Source of the DNA: Pusillibacter faecalis
GTDB taxonomy: Bacteria; Bacillota; Clostridia; Oscillospirales; Oscillospiraceae
Assembly (NCBI RefSeq): GCF_018408705.1
Contig: NZ_AP023420.1
Span: 868,001 to 932,000, forward strand
Reading direction: 5' to 3'
DNA: 64,000 nt
Below the pieces are notes generated by a model. That model was not told the origin of the DNA and made no database searches. It saw nothing but the letters and a program-made list of their open reading frames with translations. A program made the position numbers and the translations under genes. Below are positions 42,155 to 51,868 of the stretch, in pieces (the stretch's first letter is position 1; each line of letters opens with the position of its first letter).

Positions 42155-42439
42155 TTATCCCTCCTGGTCCGGTTGGACCTCTTCGCGGAAAGCCGCGAGA
42201 GTCCTGCGAAGTTCACTGTTGGTGATCTTCTCATTGCTCTTGATCTTTTCAGAAAGCCGGGTCTCCTCCGCCGACACAAACAGCACATGTCTGCGCTTTT
42301 TCCGCTTAGGGGATTCCAGTTTCCTGCTCTTTCCGTCCGCCAGCAGGAGATACTCCCCCTCCACCGCGAGAACGACAAACAGCTTGCCTTTGTCGCGGCC
42401 GGCGTCGGATCGGACAATGTTCGATTTTGCAATTTCCAT
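42155..42439 (-). CDS. KOW-domain RNA-binding protein (L14e-like)
   Basis: 94 residues. The N-terminal KOW motif 'GRDKGKLFVVLAVEGEYLLL' is followed by 'DGKSRKLESPKRKKRRHV'; the C-terminus is charged. Short L14e/KOW proteins between map and infA are typical of Clostridia and probably bind rRNA or help assemble the 50S subunit. Detailed role unknown. Confidence 0.85.
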   Translation of the reverse strand: MEIAKSNIVRSDAGRDKGKLFVVLAVEGEYLLLADGKSRKLESPKRKKRRHVLFVSAEETRLSEKIKSNEKITNSELRRTLAAFREEVQPDQEG

Positions 42440-42455
42440 ACGTTCTTCTTACTCT

Positions 42456-43208
42456 TTAGATGGCGGGAGCCGTGAGAATCTCCGGTTCCCCATCGGTAAT
42501 CAGGATCGTATTTTCATAGTGGCCAGCCCACTTGCCATCCAGTGTCTTGACGGTCCACCCGTCGCTGAGTACCTGGATTGCCGCCGCGCCGGCGTTCACC
42601 ATGGGTTCGATTGCAAGGGTCATTCCCCGCAGAAGCCTGGGCCCCCGGCCAGGGTGGCCGTAGTTGGGGATCTCGGGCGCCTCGTGCATCTGGGAGCCGA
42701 CACCGTGGCCGACATATTCCCGTACAATCGAGTAGCCGTGACTTTCCACGTAGGTTTGAATGGCCGCGGAGATATCCTGTAGCCTGCAGCCCTCTCTTGC
42801 GAACTTGATTCCCTCAAAAAAGCTCTGCCTGGTCACGTTGATCAGATCTTGCGCCTCCGGGGAAATTGTCCCGCAGGGAAAGGTCGCCGCGCAGTCGCCA
42901 TGAAATCCTCCCATGTAAGCTCCCACGTCCACGCTCACGATGTCGCCTTCCTGCAGCACCCGTTTGCCGGGAATGCCGTGGATCACCTCATCGTTGACGC
43001 TGATGCAGACGCTGGCGGGATAACCATTATAATGGAGGAAGGACGGGACCGCACCCTGCTTGCGGATGAAGTGTTCCACCGCGCTGTCGATCTCCTGGGT
43101 TGTTACGCCGGGCCTTACCATTTCCCCTGCAAGCGCACGGGCAGCCGCGGTAATTTTACCGGCACGGCGCATCAAGTCGATCTCATGGGCAGATTTGAGC
43201 GTAATCAT
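42456..43208 (-). CDS. map: Methionine aminopeptidase, type I
   Basis: 250 residues, removing the initiator Met from nascent proteins. The metal ligands are seen in 'SVDVGAYMGGFHGDCAATF', 'EYVGHGVGSQMHEAPEIPNY' and 'TLAIEPM', with the final Glu in 'AGHYENTILIT'. I chose ATG 43208 with GGGGAG upstream; the frame to 43229 would overlap adk. Four bases after adk. Confidence 0.95.
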   Translation of the reverse strand: MITLKSAHEIDLMRRAGKITAAARALAGEMVRPGVTTQEIDSAVEHFIRKQGAVPSFLHYNGYPASVCISVNDEVIHGIPGKRVLQEGDIVSVDVGAYMGGFHGDCAATFPCGTISPEAQDLINVTRQSFFEGIKFAREGCRLQDISAAIQTYVESHGYSIVREYVGHGVGSQMHEAPEIPNYGHPGRGPRLLRGMTLAIEPMVNAGAAAIQVLSDGWTVKTLDGKWAGHYENTILITDGEPEILTAPAI

Positions 43209-43212
43209 GCGC

Positions 43213-43845
43213 TCATCTCCCCAAGGCACGGAGGATCGCCTCTGTGGTCTCCGCCACAGTGGGTTGGTTCTCCACGGATTTCAGGAGACCGCGCTTGGCA
43301 TAAAAATCCTTGAGCGGCTCGGTCTCCTTATGATAGACCTCGAGCCGTGCCTTCACGGTCTCGGGGGCATCATCTTTACGCTGGACCAGCTTTCCGCCGC
43401 AGCTGTCGCACACATCCGCCTGTTTGGGGGGCACAGCCACCAGATGGTAGCTGGCCCCACAGGACTCGCAGACACGTCGGCCGCTCATACGATCCATGAT
43501 GACCTCGTCGGAGATCTCGATGGAAACAACAGCGTCAAACTGGATTCCTCCCTGTTCCAGGGCCTCCGCCTGGGCGATGGTGCGGGGCACCCCGTCCAGG
43601 ATATAGCCGCCGGCACAGTCGGCCTCGGCCAACCGCTCGGTCACGATGCCGATGATGACCTCATCAGGCACCAACTGTCCCGCGTCCATGAAACTCTTGG
43701 CCTTTAGTCCGGTGGGTGTGCCATTTTTGATGGCCGCCCGGAGGATATTGCCAGTCGAAATGGTAGGGATTTTCAGCTCTTTACACAGGATGTCGGCCTG
43801 TGTGCCTTTGCCGGCGCCAGGGGCGCCCAACAGGATTAATTTCAT
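43213..43845 (-). CDS. adk: Adenylate kinase (zinc-binding lid)
   Basis: 210 residues. P-loop 'GAPGAGKGTQA' at about 7-17. The lid carries four cysteines in two CxxC pairs ('CESCGASYHLV' and 'CDSCGGKLV'), the zinc-binding type of Gram-positives, and 'DGVPRTIAQAEAL' is the NMP region. Equilibrates ATP, ADP and AMP. Standard position between secY and map. Confidence 0.97.
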   Translation of the reverse strand: MKLILLGAPGAGKGTQADILCKELKIPTISTGNILRAAIKNGTPTGLKAKSFMDAGQLVPDEVIIGIVTERLAEADCAGGYILDGVPRTIAQAEALEQGGIQFDAVVSIEISDEVIMDRMSGRRVCESCGASYHLVAVPPKQADVCDSCGGKLVQRKDDAPETVKARLEVYHKETEPLKDFYAKRGLLKSVENQPTVAETTEAILRALGR

Positions 43846-43858
43846 ACGTTCGCCTTTC

Positions 43859-45259
43859 TTACTCCAAGAAGCCCTTGTACTGACGCATCAGCATCTGGTT
43901 CTCCAAAGCCTTCACCGTCTCCAAGGCGACGCCCACTACAATGATCACAGAGGTGCCGCCGATGGCCACAGAGGTATTGCTGATGATCTTGCCCACCAGC
44001 AACGGACAAATGGCCACAATACCCAGATAAATTGCACCAAAGAGGGTGATCTTGCCCAAAACTTTTTTGATAAAGTCCACTGTGGGCTTGCCGGGACGGA
44101 AGCCGGGGATAAAGCCGCCCTGCTTTTTCAGGTTGTTAGCAATCTCCACCGGGTTGAACTGAATGCTGGAATAGAAATAGCTAAAGCCAATGATCATCAC
44201 AAAATATACCACCATATAGATGATAGACTGGGTATCAATGGCATCATAGATCGTACGGGAAACCGTGCCCTCATCAGGAACGCCGATGAAGCTCCAAATG
44301 GTGATGGGAAGCGTGGCAATACTTTGGGCGAAAATGATGGGCAGGACACCGGACATATTCACCTTCATAGGCAGGTTGCTGCTCTGACCGCCGTACATTT
44401 TCCGGCCCACCTGACGCTTGGCATACTGCACAGGAATGCGCCGCTCAGCATCGGAAATGAACACGATGAACACAATCAGTGCCAGAACGCCGACCAGCAG
44501 CAGCGCAATGCCCCAGGGAGCAATGGCGCTGCCCAGTACGGCCTCCGCCTGCTGCTTTGCCAGGTCAGCGGAATAGCCCGCGGATTCATATCCGGAAATC
44601 AGAGATTCCAGCGTGATACTGCCAGCCTGGACGCCAGACCAAGTCCGAACGCCATCAATCATTCCGGAAATCATGTTGGGCACGCGAGCCAAGATGCCGG
44701 CGAACAAAATGATGGAAATACCATTGCCCACGCCGAACTCATTGACCTGCTCCCCCATCCACATGACGAAGGAGGAACCGGCAATCAGCGTCACAATAAT
44801 GACCAGAGCGGGCCAGATGCCGCTCACGCCGCTCTCCAGCAGGTTGTAGCGCTGCATCATCATATAATAGCCAAAGGCCTGCAGCACGGCAATCCCAACG
44901 GTTGTATAGCGAGTGATGGACTGAATCTTCTTCCGTCCCTCCTCGCCGCCATCCTTTGCCAGCCGCTCCAAAGCCGGAATTGCCACGGTCAGCAGCTGGA
45001 TAATGATGGATGCGTTGATATACGGCTGAATGCTCAGAGCAAAGACGGTCGCCATGGAGAAGGCGCCGCCGCTCATGGTGTTCAGCAGGCCAAAATAGGT
45101 GCTACCCATGCTGGCCAGCTGAATCTGCAGCGCGTCTTTGTTGATATAGGGGACCGTGATCGCATTACCGATCCGGAAGATCAGCAGGATCAGGAGTGTA
45201 AAGATGATCTTCTTGCGCAGCTCGGGAATCCCCCAGGCCTTACGAATCGTTTGGATCAA
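43859..45259 (-). CDS. secY: Preprotein translocase channel subunit SecY
   Basis: 466 residues with ten predicted membrane helices. 'NAITVPYINKDALQIQ' lies near the first helix (plug region) and 'QVGRKMYGGQSSNLPMKVN' is the conserved cytoplasmic loop. About 30 residues longer than B. subtilis SecY, mostly in a soluble insertion near 200-240 ('ITLESLISGYESAGYSADLA'). Forms the Sec channel with SecE and the SecG encoded at 36.7 kb; SecA is at 17.8 kb. Confidence 0.97.
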   Translation of the reverse strand: MIQTIRKAWGIPELRKKIIFTLLILLIFRIGNAITVPYINKDALQIQLASMGSTYFGLLNTMSGGAFSMATVFALSIQPYINASIIIQLLTVAIPALERLAKDGGEEGRKKIQSITRYTTVGIAVLQAFGYYMMMQRYNLLESGVSGIWPALVIIVTLIAGSSFVMWMGEQVNEFGVGNGISIILFAGILARVPNMISGMIDGVRTWSGVQAGSITLESLISGYESAGYSADLAKQQAEAVLGSAIAPWGIALLLVGVLALIVFIVFISDAERRIPVQYAKRQVGRKMYGGQSSNLPMKVNMSGVLPIIFAQSIATLPITIWSFIGVPDEGTVSRTIYDAIDTQSIIYMVVYFVMIIGFSYFYSSIQFNPVEIANNLKKQGGFIPGFRPGKPTVDFIKKVLGKITLFGAIYLGIVAICPLLVGKIISNTSVAIGGTSVIIVVGVALETVKALENQMLMRQYKGFLE

Positions 45260-45260
45260 G

Positions 45261-45704
45261 TCACATCACCTCTGCCTTTCCGCCAGCTGCCTCAATGGCC
45301 TCCTTGGCAGACGCAGAGAAAGCAGAAGCCTTTACAGTAACCTTCTTGGAAACCTTGCCATTGCCCAGAACCTTGTATCCATACTCGCACTTGGACAGGA
45401 TACCCTTTTCCAGCAATGCCTCGGCAGTAACGGTCTCACCGTCCTCAAAGGCATTGAGCGCGCCGAGGTTGATGATCTCCAGCGGCTTTGCGAAGATATT
45501 GTTGAAACCGCGCTTGGGGATGCGACGGGCCAAAGGCATCTGGCCGCCCTCGAAGCCCACGCGGACCTTGCCGCCGCTGCGGGCCTTCTGGCCTTTATGG
45601 CCGCGGCCGCCGGTCTTACCATTGCCAGAACCGGCGCCCCGGCCCTTGCGGTATGCCTCGCGGACAGAACCCTCGGCGGGAGACAGTTCGCTCAGTTTCA
45701 TCAT
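45261..45704 (-). CDS. rplO: Ribosomal protein L15
   Basis: 147 residues. The glycine-rich N-terminus ('[20 protein letters not shown]') and '[19 protein letters not shown]' are diagnostic. Late-assembly 50S protein, one base before secY. Confidence 0.96.
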   Translation of the reverse strand: MMKLSELSPAEGSVREAYRKGRGAGSGNGKTGGRGHKGQKARSGGKVRVGFEGGQMPLARRIPKRGFNNIFAKPLEIINLGALNAFEDGETVTAEALLEKGILSKCEYGYKVLGNGKVSKKVTVKASAFSASAKEAIEAAGGKAEVM

Positions 45705-45714
45705 TCGTGCCTCC

Positions 45715-45897
45715 TTACTTCACTTCAGTGACCTGCAGCAGATAGCCGATCTTGGCAATCTTGCCACGGGTGGAATCGTTGTCGGGCTGCACAGTGACAT
45801 CACCGATTTTGCGCAGACCCAGGGAATTTGCAGTGGCAACCTGCTTTTCCAGGCGGCCGTTCAGGCTCTTGACGAGCTTAATATTTAAGTTTGCCAT
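45715..45897 (-). CDS. rpmD: Ribosomal protein L30
   Basis: 60 residues starting '[20 protein letters not shown]', with '[15 protein letters not shown]' as the conserved core. The proper ATG is 45897; a longer frame runs back into rpsE. Between rpsE and rplO as usual. Confidence 0.95.
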   Translation of the reverse strand: MANLNIKLVKSLNGRLEKQVATANSLGLRKIGDVTVQPDNDSTRGKIAKIGYLLQVTEVK

Positions 45898-45910
45898 GTT
45901 TCGCGCCTCC

Positions 45911-46411
45911 TTAACCCAGGATCTCTTCGACGCTCTTTCCGCGAATACGGGCCACCTCTTCGGGGCCGCGCATGGACTTGAGTCCCTCAAAAGCGGCGGC
46001 GACAACGTTATTGGGGTTATTAGAACGCAGGCACTTTGTCCGGATATCCTTGATACCTGCGGCTTCGACGACTGCACGAACGGCGCCGCCGGCGATCACA
46101 CCAGTACCGGGAGCAGCGGGCTTCATCAGCACACGGCCTGCACCAGCCTCACCAATGGTCTCGTGGGGAACGGTGCTGCCGGACAGCGTGATGGTGATCA
46201 TGTTTTTCTTGGCTGCCTCAATCCCCTTGCGGATTGCCTCGGGAACCTCGGCGGCCTTGCCCAGGCCGTAGCCCACCTTACCCTTGCCGTCACCCACGAC
46301 GACCAGGGCGGAGAACTTCATGACGCGGCCGCCTTTCACCGTTTTGGAAACACGGTTCAGGTAGACGACCTTCTCGATATACTCGCTTTGTTCTCTTTCA
46401 AATCTAGGCAT
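45911..46411 (-). CDS. rpsE: Ribosomal protein S5
   Basis: 166 residues. The double-stranded RNA-binding domain is '[17 protein letters not shown]' and the C-terminal fold has '[19 protein letters not shown]'. Contributes to decoding fidelity (ram site). Confidence 0.97.
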   Translation of the reverse strand: MPRFEREQSEYIEKVVYLNRVSKTVKGGRVMKFSALVVVGDGKGKVGYGLGKAAEVPEAIRKGIEAAKKNMITITLSGSTVPHETIGEAGAGRVLMKPAAPGTGVIAGGAVRAVVEAAGIKDIRTKCLRSNNPNNVVAAAFEGLKSMRGPEEVARIRGKSVEEILG

Positions 46412-46428
46412 GTCTCGTTCCTCCTCCC

Positions 46429-46788
46429 TTAGAATTTCAGGCCGCCCTCACGGGCACCCTCGGCCAGAGCCTTTACACGGCCGTGGTAGAGATAGCCGCC
46501 GCGGTCGAACACGACGTTCTCAATTCCCTTGGCCTTGGCGCGCTCAGCCACCAGCTTGCCCACCGCGGTGGCAGCGGCAATGTTGCCGCCATAGCCGTCG
46601 ATGGCTTTATCCAGAGAGGAAGCAGAAACCAGCGTCACACCATTGACATCATCAATGACCTGTGCATAAATGTTGGCTTCGCTGCGGAACACATTCAGAC
46701 GCGGCATCTCAGGGGTGCCGGAGATCTTGGCGCGCACTCTCTTATGACGCTTGAGGCGCTGCGCATTGGTATTTGGTCTTTTAATCAT
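46429..46788 (-). CDS. rplR: Ribosomal protein L18
   Basis: 119 residues. '[18 protein letters not shown]' and '[20 protein letters not shown]' are diagnostic. Binds 5S rRNA with L5 and L25. Confidence 0.96.
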   Translation of the reverse strand: MIKRPNTNAQRLKRHKRVRAKISGTPEMPRLNVFRSEANIYAQVIDDVNGVTLVSASSLDKAIDGYGGNIAAATAVGKLVAERAKAKGIENVVFDRGGYLYHGRVKALAEGAREGGLKF

Positions 46789-46802
46789 ATCGGCACACCT
46801 CC

Positions 46803-47348
46803 TTACTTCTTAGCGCCGGTCTTGCCGACCTTGCGGCGGATGACTTCGTCAGCATACTTGATGCCCTTGCCCTTATAAGGCTCGGGAGGACGCTTCTCGC
46901 GGACCTCGGCGGCGAACTGGCCCACAACCTGCTTGTCGCAGCCGTTAATCACAATTTTATTGGGAGCGGGGACATCAATGGTAATGCCCTCGGTCTCAGA
47001 AACGATCACCTGATGGGAGTAGCCCAGGTTCATGACCAGGTTTTTCCCCTCCTTAGCCACACGGTAACCAACGCCGTTGACCTCCAACTCTTTCTTGAAG
47101 CCGTCGGTGACGCCCACAACCATGTTGTGCAGCAGCGTCCGGGTCAGGCCGTGGAGGCTGCGGTGCAGCTTATCGTCGGAAGGGCGCTCCACGGTGATCG
47201 TCGAACCTTCCTGTTTAATAATCATCTCAGGGCGCAGCGCACGCTTGAGCTCGCCCTTGGGCCCCTTTACGGTAACCACATTACCATCGGCGATGCTGAC
47301 GGTGACGCCGGCGGGAACGGTAATGGGCATTCTGCCAATTCTAGACAT
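46803..47348 (-). CDS. rplF: Ribosomal protein L6
   Basis: 181 residues beginning '[19 protein letters not shown]'. Two homologous domains; the C-terminal signature '[19 protein letters not shown]' is intact. Lies near the factor-binding site of the 50S subunit. Confidence 0.97.
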   Translation of the reverse strand: MSRIGRMPITVPAGVTVSIADGNVVTVKGPKGELKRALRPEMIIKQEGSTITVERPSDDKLHRSLHGLTRTLLHNMVVGVTDGFKKELEVNGVGYRVAKEGKNLVMNLGYSHQVIVSETEGITIDVPAPNKIVINGCDKQVVGQFAAEVREKRPPEPYKGKGIKYADEVIRRKVGKTGAKK

Positions 47349-47363
47349 GGTTCCATACCCTCC

Positions 47364-47762
47364 TTACCAGACGAACGCCAGGACCTCGCCGCCGACATGC
47401 AGCTCGCGAGCCTTCTTGTCGGTCATGACGCCCTTGGACGTAGAGATGATGGCGATACCCAGGCCGCGGAGCACACGAGGCAGCTCATCGGCGCCCACAT
47501 AGCGGCGCAGGCCGGGCTTGGAAACGCGGCGCAGGCCATTAATCACTCTCTCTTTGCCTGCGTTGTACTTCAAGGTGATGTGGATCATGCCCTGCAGGCC
47601 GTCCTCCTCCACCTGGAAGCTCTTGATATACCCCTCGTCCAGCAGAATCTGAGCGATGCTCTTTTTCATGTTGGAAGCGGGAACATCAACGGTGTCGTGC
47701 TTGGCACTGTTGGCGTTGCGGATGCGGGTGAGCATATCCGCAACAGGATCGGTGATATGCAT
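47364..47762 (-). CDS. rpsH: Ribosomal protein S8
   Basis: 132 residues beginning '[20 protein letters not shown]'; the C-terminal '[20 protein letters not shown]' is diagnostic. Central 16S binder that autoregulates the spc operon in E. coli. The 180-base gap before it is the longest inside this part of the cluster. Confidence 0.97.
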   Translation of the reverse strand: MHITDPVADMLTRIRNANSAKHDTVDVPASNMKKSIAQILLDEGYIKSFQVEEDGLQGMIHITLKYNAGKERVINGLRRVSKPGLRRYVGADELPRVLRGLGIAIISTSKGVMTDKKARELHVGGEVLAFVW

Positions 47763-47942
47763 GTTAAATCCTCCTATTTTCAGAGTTGCGGCCTCATCAG
47801 CCGCTCCGGCAGCGAGGTATCATGGCGAATGGAGTCCCCGCTTGCACGGAGCACCCAATTCGTCATGACCTTTCGCCATCCGTTATGCCAGGACCCCCAT
47901 ATCAAAGGCCCCTGGTTACAAAGAAGTTAATTGCGCGGCTCC
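47763..47942 (-). promoter_or_regulatory. 180-base gap between rpsN and rpsH with an inverted repeat
   Basis: The other spc genes here are separated by about 1-20 bases, but 180 non-coding bases separate rpsN and rpsH. ATGGCGAA (47822-47829) is matched by TTCGCCAT (47872-47879) about 42 bases away. It may hold an internal regulatory structure, for example an S8-binding leader. No known motif recognised. Confidence 0.3.
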
Positions 47943-48128
47943 TTAGAAGGAGGCCTTGCGCACGCCGGGGATTTCGCCCTTGTAGGCCAGCTCCCGGAAG
48001 CAGATACGGCACACGCCGTAATCACGCAGATATGCGTGGGGACGACCGCAGAGCTTGCAGCGATTGTACTTGCGGGTGGAGAACTTCGCTTCGCGCTGCT
48101 GCTTGAGAATCATTGATTTCTTAGCCAT
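47943..48128 (-). CDS. rpsN: Ribosomal protein S14, zinc-binding type Z
   Basis: 61 residues. Two CxxC knuckles, '[20 protein letters not shown]', show the zinc-binding short form used by Gram-positives when zinc is sufficient. Between rplE and rpsH. Confidence 0.96.
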   Translation of the reverse strand: MAKKSMILKQQREAKFSTRKYNRCKLCGRPHAYLRDYGVCRICFRELAYKGEIPGVRKASF

Positions 48129-48142
48129 TCTTCTCCTCCTCC

Positions 48143-48682
48143 TTAGCGGGCGAAGGGAGCGCCGACCTGCTCCAGCAGGGCGCGGGCCTCTTCGTCGGTC
48201 TGCGCGGTGGTGCAGATCACCACATCCATACCGCGGATCTTGTCGATCTTGTCGTACTCAATCTCGGGGAAGATCAGCTGCTCCTTGATGCCCAGGGCAT
48301 AGTTGCCGCGGCCGTCGAAGGAGTTGGGGTTGATGCCCTGGAAATCGCGGACGCGGGGCAGAGCCACATTGAACAGGCGGTCCAGGAACTCCCACATCTT
48401 GTCGCCCCGCAGAGTGACCTTGGCGCCGATAGGCATCTCCTCACGGAGCTTGAAGTTAGCGATGGACTTGCGGGCGCGGGTAATCACGGGCTTTTGACCG
48501 GTGATCTTGCCGAGATCGCCTGTCACGTTCTCCAGCACCTTGGCATTCTCGCGGGCTTCGCCGCAGCCAACGTTCACGACAACCTTGTCGATCTTGGGAA
48601 TCTGCATCACACTCTTATAGCCGAACTGCTTCATCAGGGCGGGAGCGACTTCGGCGGTGTACTTTTCTTTCAGTCTTGCCAT
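48143..48682 (-). CDS. rplE: Ribosomal protein L5
   Basis: 179 residues. '[19 protein letters not shown]' and '[20 protein letters not shown]' are diagnostic. Binds 5S rRNA and contacts the P-site tRNA. Confidence 0.97.
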   Translation of the reverse strand: MARLKEKYTAEVAPALMKQFGYKSVMQIPKIDKVVVNVGCGEARENAKVLENVTGDLGKITGQKPVITRARKSIANFKLREEMPIGAKVTLRGDKMWEFLDRLFNVALPRVRDFQGINPNSFDGRGNYALGIKEQLIFPEIEYDKIDKIRGMDVVICTTAQTDEEARALLEQVGAPFAR

Positions 48683-48699
48683 TTGTCAGCTCTCCTTTC

Positions 48700-49011
48700 T
48701 CACAGCTCGGCACCGCAGTGCTTGCACACGCGGGTCTTCTTGCCGCCCTCAATCTTATGAGCGATACGGGTGCCCTTGGAGCACTTGGGGCAGACTACCT
48801 GCACCTTGCAGGCGGCGATGGCAGCCTCACGCTTCATGATGCCGCCCTCCTCGCCCTGACGGCGGGGCTTGACGTGGCAGGTCACCATGTTGATGCCCTC
48901 CACAACCACCTTCAAGGAGCCGGGAACGGTGCCCAGCACCTTGCCCTGCTTGCCCTTGTCCTTACCGGACAGGACGACAACCGTGTCGCCCTTCTTTACA
49001 TTCATAGCCAT
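48700..49011 (-). CDS. rplX: Ribosomal protein L24 with C-terminal zinc ribbon
   Basis: 103 residues. The N-terminal KOW motif is '[20 protein letters not shown]'. The C-terminus carries paired CxxC motifs ('[12 protein letters not shown]', 'CKHCGAEL'), seen in many Clostridia L24 proteins. Early-assembly 50S protein near the peptide exit. Confidence 0.96.
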   Translation of the reverse strand: MAMNVKKGDTVVVLSGKDKGKQGKVLGTVPGSLKVVVEGINMVTCHVKPRRQGEEGGIMKREAAIAACKVQVVCPKCSKGTRIAHKIEGGKKTRVCKHCGAEL

Positions 49012-49024
49012 TCTGCTGCCCTCC

Positions 49025-49393
49025 TCAAATCACTTCGGGGGCGAGAGACAGGATCTTCATATAATCCTTGTCACGCAGCTCGCGCGCCACAGGCCCAAAG
49101 ATACGAGTGCCTCTGGGATTCTTGTCGTCCTTAATCAGGACGGCGGCGTTGTCGTCAAAGCGGACATAGGTGCCGTCGTTGCGGCGGACACCCTTGGCGC
49201 TGCGGACGATCACGGCCTTCACGACCTCGCCCTTTTTCACAGTGCCGCCGGGAGTGGACTTGCGGACAGAGGCAACGATCACATCGCCGATGTTGCCGAA
49301 CTTCCGGCTGGAGCCACCCAGGACCCGGATGCACTTGATCTCTTTGGCGCCGGTATTATCGGCAACCTTCAGAAAAGTTTCCTGCTGAATCAT
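49025..49393 (-). CDS. rplN: Ribosomal protein L14
   Basis: 122 residues beginning '[20 protein letters not shown]'; '[20 protein letters not shown]' closes the conserved core. Forms an intersubunit bridge on the 50S face. Confidence 0.97.
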   Translation of the reverse strand: MIQQETFLKVADNTGAKEIKCIRVLGGSSRKFGNIGDVIVASVRKSTPGGTVKKGEVVKAVIVRSAKGVRRNDGTYVRFDDNAAVLIKDDKNPRGTRIFGPVARELRDKDYMKILSLAPEVI

Positions 49394-49407
49394 ACTACGG
49401 CACCTCC

Positions 49408-49674
49408 TTACTTCGCCTTTTCGATGATCTCAACCACGCGCCAGCGCTTGTCCTTGCTGAGCGGACGGGTCTCCATCACCTTGACTTTGTCGCCGATGCC
49501 GCAGGCGTTCTGCTCGTCATGAGCCTTCAGCTTGTACGTACGGCCGACAATCTTCTTATACAGAGGATGGGCGACGCGGTCCTCGATGGCGACGACCACA
49601 GTCTTGTCCATCTTGTCGGAAACAACCTTGCCAACGCGGGTCTTCCGGGAGGAAGTTCTCTTTTCTTCGTTCAT
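49408..49674 (-). CDS. rpsQ: Ribosomal protein S17
   Basis: 88 residues. OB fold with '[20 protein letters not shown]' and '[18 protein letters not shown]'. Early 16S binder. Confidence 0.96.
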   Translation of the reverse strand: MNEEKRTSSRKTRVGKVVSDKMDKTVVVAIEDRVAHPLYKKIVGRTYKLKAHDEQNACGIGDKVKVMETRPLSKDKRWRVVEIIEKAK

Positions 49675-49688
49675 TCTCGTTTCCCTCC

Positions 49689-49901
49689 TTACTGCTTGTT
49701 GTCAGCCGCGGAGAGCTCCGCCAGCACGGTCTTGACTCGGGCAATGTCGTGCTTGGTCTCCCGGATCTTCACGGGGTTATCCAGCTGATTGGTGGCATGC
49801 TGCATGCGAAGATAGAACAAATCCTTCTTCAGTCCAGCCAGCTTCTCATTCAGCTGCTCAGGGGTCATCTTACGGATCTCACTTGCCTTCATCTCACTCA
49901 C
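49689..49901 (-). CDS. rpmC: Ribosomal protein L29
   Basis: 70 residues, two helices: '[20 protein letters not shown]' and '[16 protein letters not shown]'. Near the exit tunnel, where signal recognition particle and trigger factor dock. Overlaps rplP by eight bases. Confidence 0.96.
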   Translation of the reverse strand: MSEMKASEIRKMTPEQLNEKLAGLKKDLFYLRMQHATNQLDNPVKIRETKHDIARVKTVLAELSAADNKQ

Positions 49902-50316
49902 CTGCTTCCTCGGTGCGGGCGATCACCTTCGTCTTGATGGGCAGCTTGTGGCTGGCCAGACGAAGCGCCTCGCGGGCAACTTCTTCGGACACGCCGGCGA
50001 TCTCAAACATGACACGGCCGGGCTTGACGACGGCAACCCAGAACTCAGGAGAACCCTTACCGGAACCCATGCGGGTCTCAGCGGGCTTCTTGGTCACGGG
50101 CTTGTCGGGGAAAATCTTGATCCAGACCTGACCGCCACGCTTGGTGTAGCGGGTCATGGCGATACGGGCCGCCTCAATCTGGTTGCTGGTAATCCAGGCA
50201 GGCTCGGTGGCTACCAAGCCATACTCGCCGTAAGCCAGGGTATTGCCGCGGGTGGCCTTACCGGTCATGCGTCCGCGGTGGACACGGCGATATTTGACTC
50301 TCTTCGGCAGAAGCAT
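49894..50316 (-). CDS. rplP: Ribosomal protein L16
   Basis: 140 residues beginning '[20 protein letters not shown]'; '[20 protein letters not shown]' is diagnostic. Positions the acceptor end of A-site tRNA. The stop of rpsC shares one base with its start. Confidence 0.97.
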   Translation of the reverse strand: MLLPKRVKYRRVHRGRMTGKATRGNTLAYGEYGLVATEPAWITSNQIEAARIAMTRYTKRGGQVWIKIFPDKPVTKKPAETRMGSGKGSPEFWVAVVKPGRVMFEIAGVSEEVAREALRLASHKLPIKTKVIARTEEAGE

Positions 50317-51212
50317 TACTGGGCTCCTCCTTCCTTAGCAGGTGCCGCAGGCGCCGCAGCAGCAGCGGGGCGGCTGGGATTGGTGGTGCGGTTGAAGCCG
50401 CCCTGGGGCCGGCCCTGGCCACCACGGTTGAAACCACCCTGACGGTCACGGTTAAAGCCGCCGCCCTGACGGCGATCACCGCCAAAGCCACCGCGACGGT
50501 CGCCATCCCGGCGGGGGCGGCGCTCACGACGCTCCTGATAGGGCTTGGAGGTGTCCATCGTACGGGGGGTGGTGCGCAGGGTCTGGCTGAGGACCTCGCC
50601 CTTGTAGATCCACACCTTCACGCCGATGCGGCCAAAGGTGGTGGCAGCCTCTGCGAAGCCGTACTCAATGTCGGCGCGGATGGTCTGCAGGGGGATGGTG
50701 CCCTCGTGATAGTGCTCCACGCCGGCGATCTCCCGTCCGCCCAGACGGCCGGAGCAGCAGACCTTGATGCCCTTGGCTCCAGCGCGCATAGCGCGGGCCA
50801 TGGCATTCTTCATGGCGCGGCGGTGAGAGATACGCTTTTCCAACTGCTGAGCGATATTCTCCGCCACCAGCTGGGCGTTCATGTCGGGGTTACGAACCTC
50901 GACGATGTTCAGCTTCACCTTCTTGCCGATGAGCTTCTCAACGGCAAGGCGATACTGCTCGATCTGCTCGCCGCCCTTGCCGATGACCATGCCGGGGCGG
51001 GCGCAGTGCAGGAAAATAGTGACCACGTCGCTGCTGCGCTCGATCTCAATCTTGGGAACGCCGGCACCGTACAGGGCCTTTTTCAGGTACTTACGGATCT
51101 TCTGATCCTCGACGATCAGATCACCGACCTTCTCTTCACTGGCATACCAACGGGAATCCCAGTCTTTGATGACGCCCACACGCAGGCCGTGGGGATTAAC
51201 TTTCTGTCCCAT
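50316..51212 (-). CDS. rpsC: Ribosomal protein S3 with an Arg/Gly-rich C-terminal tail
   Basis: 298 residues, clearly longer than the usual ~220. The KH domain ('[20 protein letters not shown]') and C-terminal domain ('[20 protein letters not shown]') are normal up to about 218. Beyond lies an ~80-residue low-complexity tail with repeated units such as 'RRGGFGG', 'QGGGFNRD', 'QGGFNRGG' and 'QGGFNRTT', then an Ala/Pro stretch. Such RGG-like repeats bind RNA in other proteins. Folding and decoding parts look intact. Confidence 0.96.
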   Translation of the reverse strand: MGQKVNPHGLRVGVIKDWDSRWYASEEKVGDLIVEDQKIRKYLKKALYGAGVPKIEIERSSDVVTIFLHCARPGMVIGKGGEQIEQYRLAVEKLIGKKVKLNIVEVRNPDMNAQLVAENIAQQLEKRISHRRAMKNAMARAMRAGAKGIKVCCSGRLGGREIAGVEHYHEGTIPLQTIRADIEYGFAEAATTFGRIGVKVWIYKGEVLSQTLRTTPRTMDTSKPYQERRERRPRRDGDRRGGFGGDRRQGGGFNRDRQGGFNRGGQGRPQGGFNRTTNPSRPAAAAAPAAPAKEGGAQ

Positions 51213-51228
51213 AAACTGCTCTCCTCCC

Positions 51229-51573
51229 TTATGCCTTCTCCGTCACGGCCAGGGTGACGTGAGACGTGCGCTTGTTGATGCGATAGGCGCGGCCCTGAGC
51301 CCGAGGCATCATCCGCTTGAGGATGGGGCCGGGGGTGGCGAAGACCTCAGAGACCACCAGCTTGCTGGGGTCCATCTGGAAATTGTTCTCCGCGTTGGCG
51401 CAGGCAGACTTCAGCAGCTTCATCAGGGGCTCGGAGGCAGACTTGTGGGTCTGCATCAGAATCGCCATGGCGGTGCCGGCATCCTTGCCGCGGATCAGGT
51501 CGCAGACAATCTGGACCTTCCGGGGAGAGATGCGGACATAGCGCAGATAGGCTTTTGCAACTTTATTTTCCAT
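51229..51573 (-). CDS. rplV: Ribosomal protein L22
   Basis: 114 residues from ATG 51573 (AAGGAGG upstream; an ATG at 51582 would sit on the ribosome site). '[20 protein letters not shown]' and '[19 protein letters not shown]' are diagnostic. Its loop lines the exit tunnel. Confidence 0.96.
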   Translation of the reverse strand: MENKVAKAYLRYVRISPRKVQIVCDLIRGKDAGTAMAILMQTHKSASEPLMKLLKSACANAENNFQMDPSKLVVSEVFATPGPILKRMMPRAQGRAYRINKRTSHVTLAVTEKA

Positions 51574-51592
51574 GTTCAGCATCCTCCTTCAA

Positions 51593-51853
51593 TCAGTCCT
51601 TCCGGTGTCCGCGGAAGGTCCGGGTGGGCGCGAACTCGCCCAGCTTGTGGCCCACCATGTCCTCCTGGATGTAGACGGGCACATGCTTGCGGCCGTCATG
51701 CACAGCAATGGTGTGGCCGACAAAGGCGGGGAAGATGGTGGAGCTGCGGCTCCAGGTCTTCAGCACCTTCTTCTCGTTCTTCTCGTTCATTTCCTCGACC
51801 CGCTTGAGGAGCTCCGGGGCAACATACGGGCCTTTTTTTACAGATCTGCTCAT
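51593..51853 (-). CDS. rpsS: Ribosomal protein S19
   Basis: 86 residues beginning '[19 protein letters not shown]'; '[19 protein letters not shown]' closes it. Located in the 30S head with S13. Confidence 0.97.
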   Translation of the reverse strand: MSRSVKKGPYVAPELLKRVEEMNEKNEKKVLKTWSRSSTIFPAFVGHTIAVHDGRKHVPVYIQEDMVGHKLGEFAPTRTFRGHRKD

Positions 51854-51868
51854 ATTGACTTGCCTCCT

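Noticed and set aside
43646..45340. 564-codon open frame antisense to adk and secY
   Set aside because: Low-complexity His/Asn/Gln-rich translation without motifs, opposite two certain genes.
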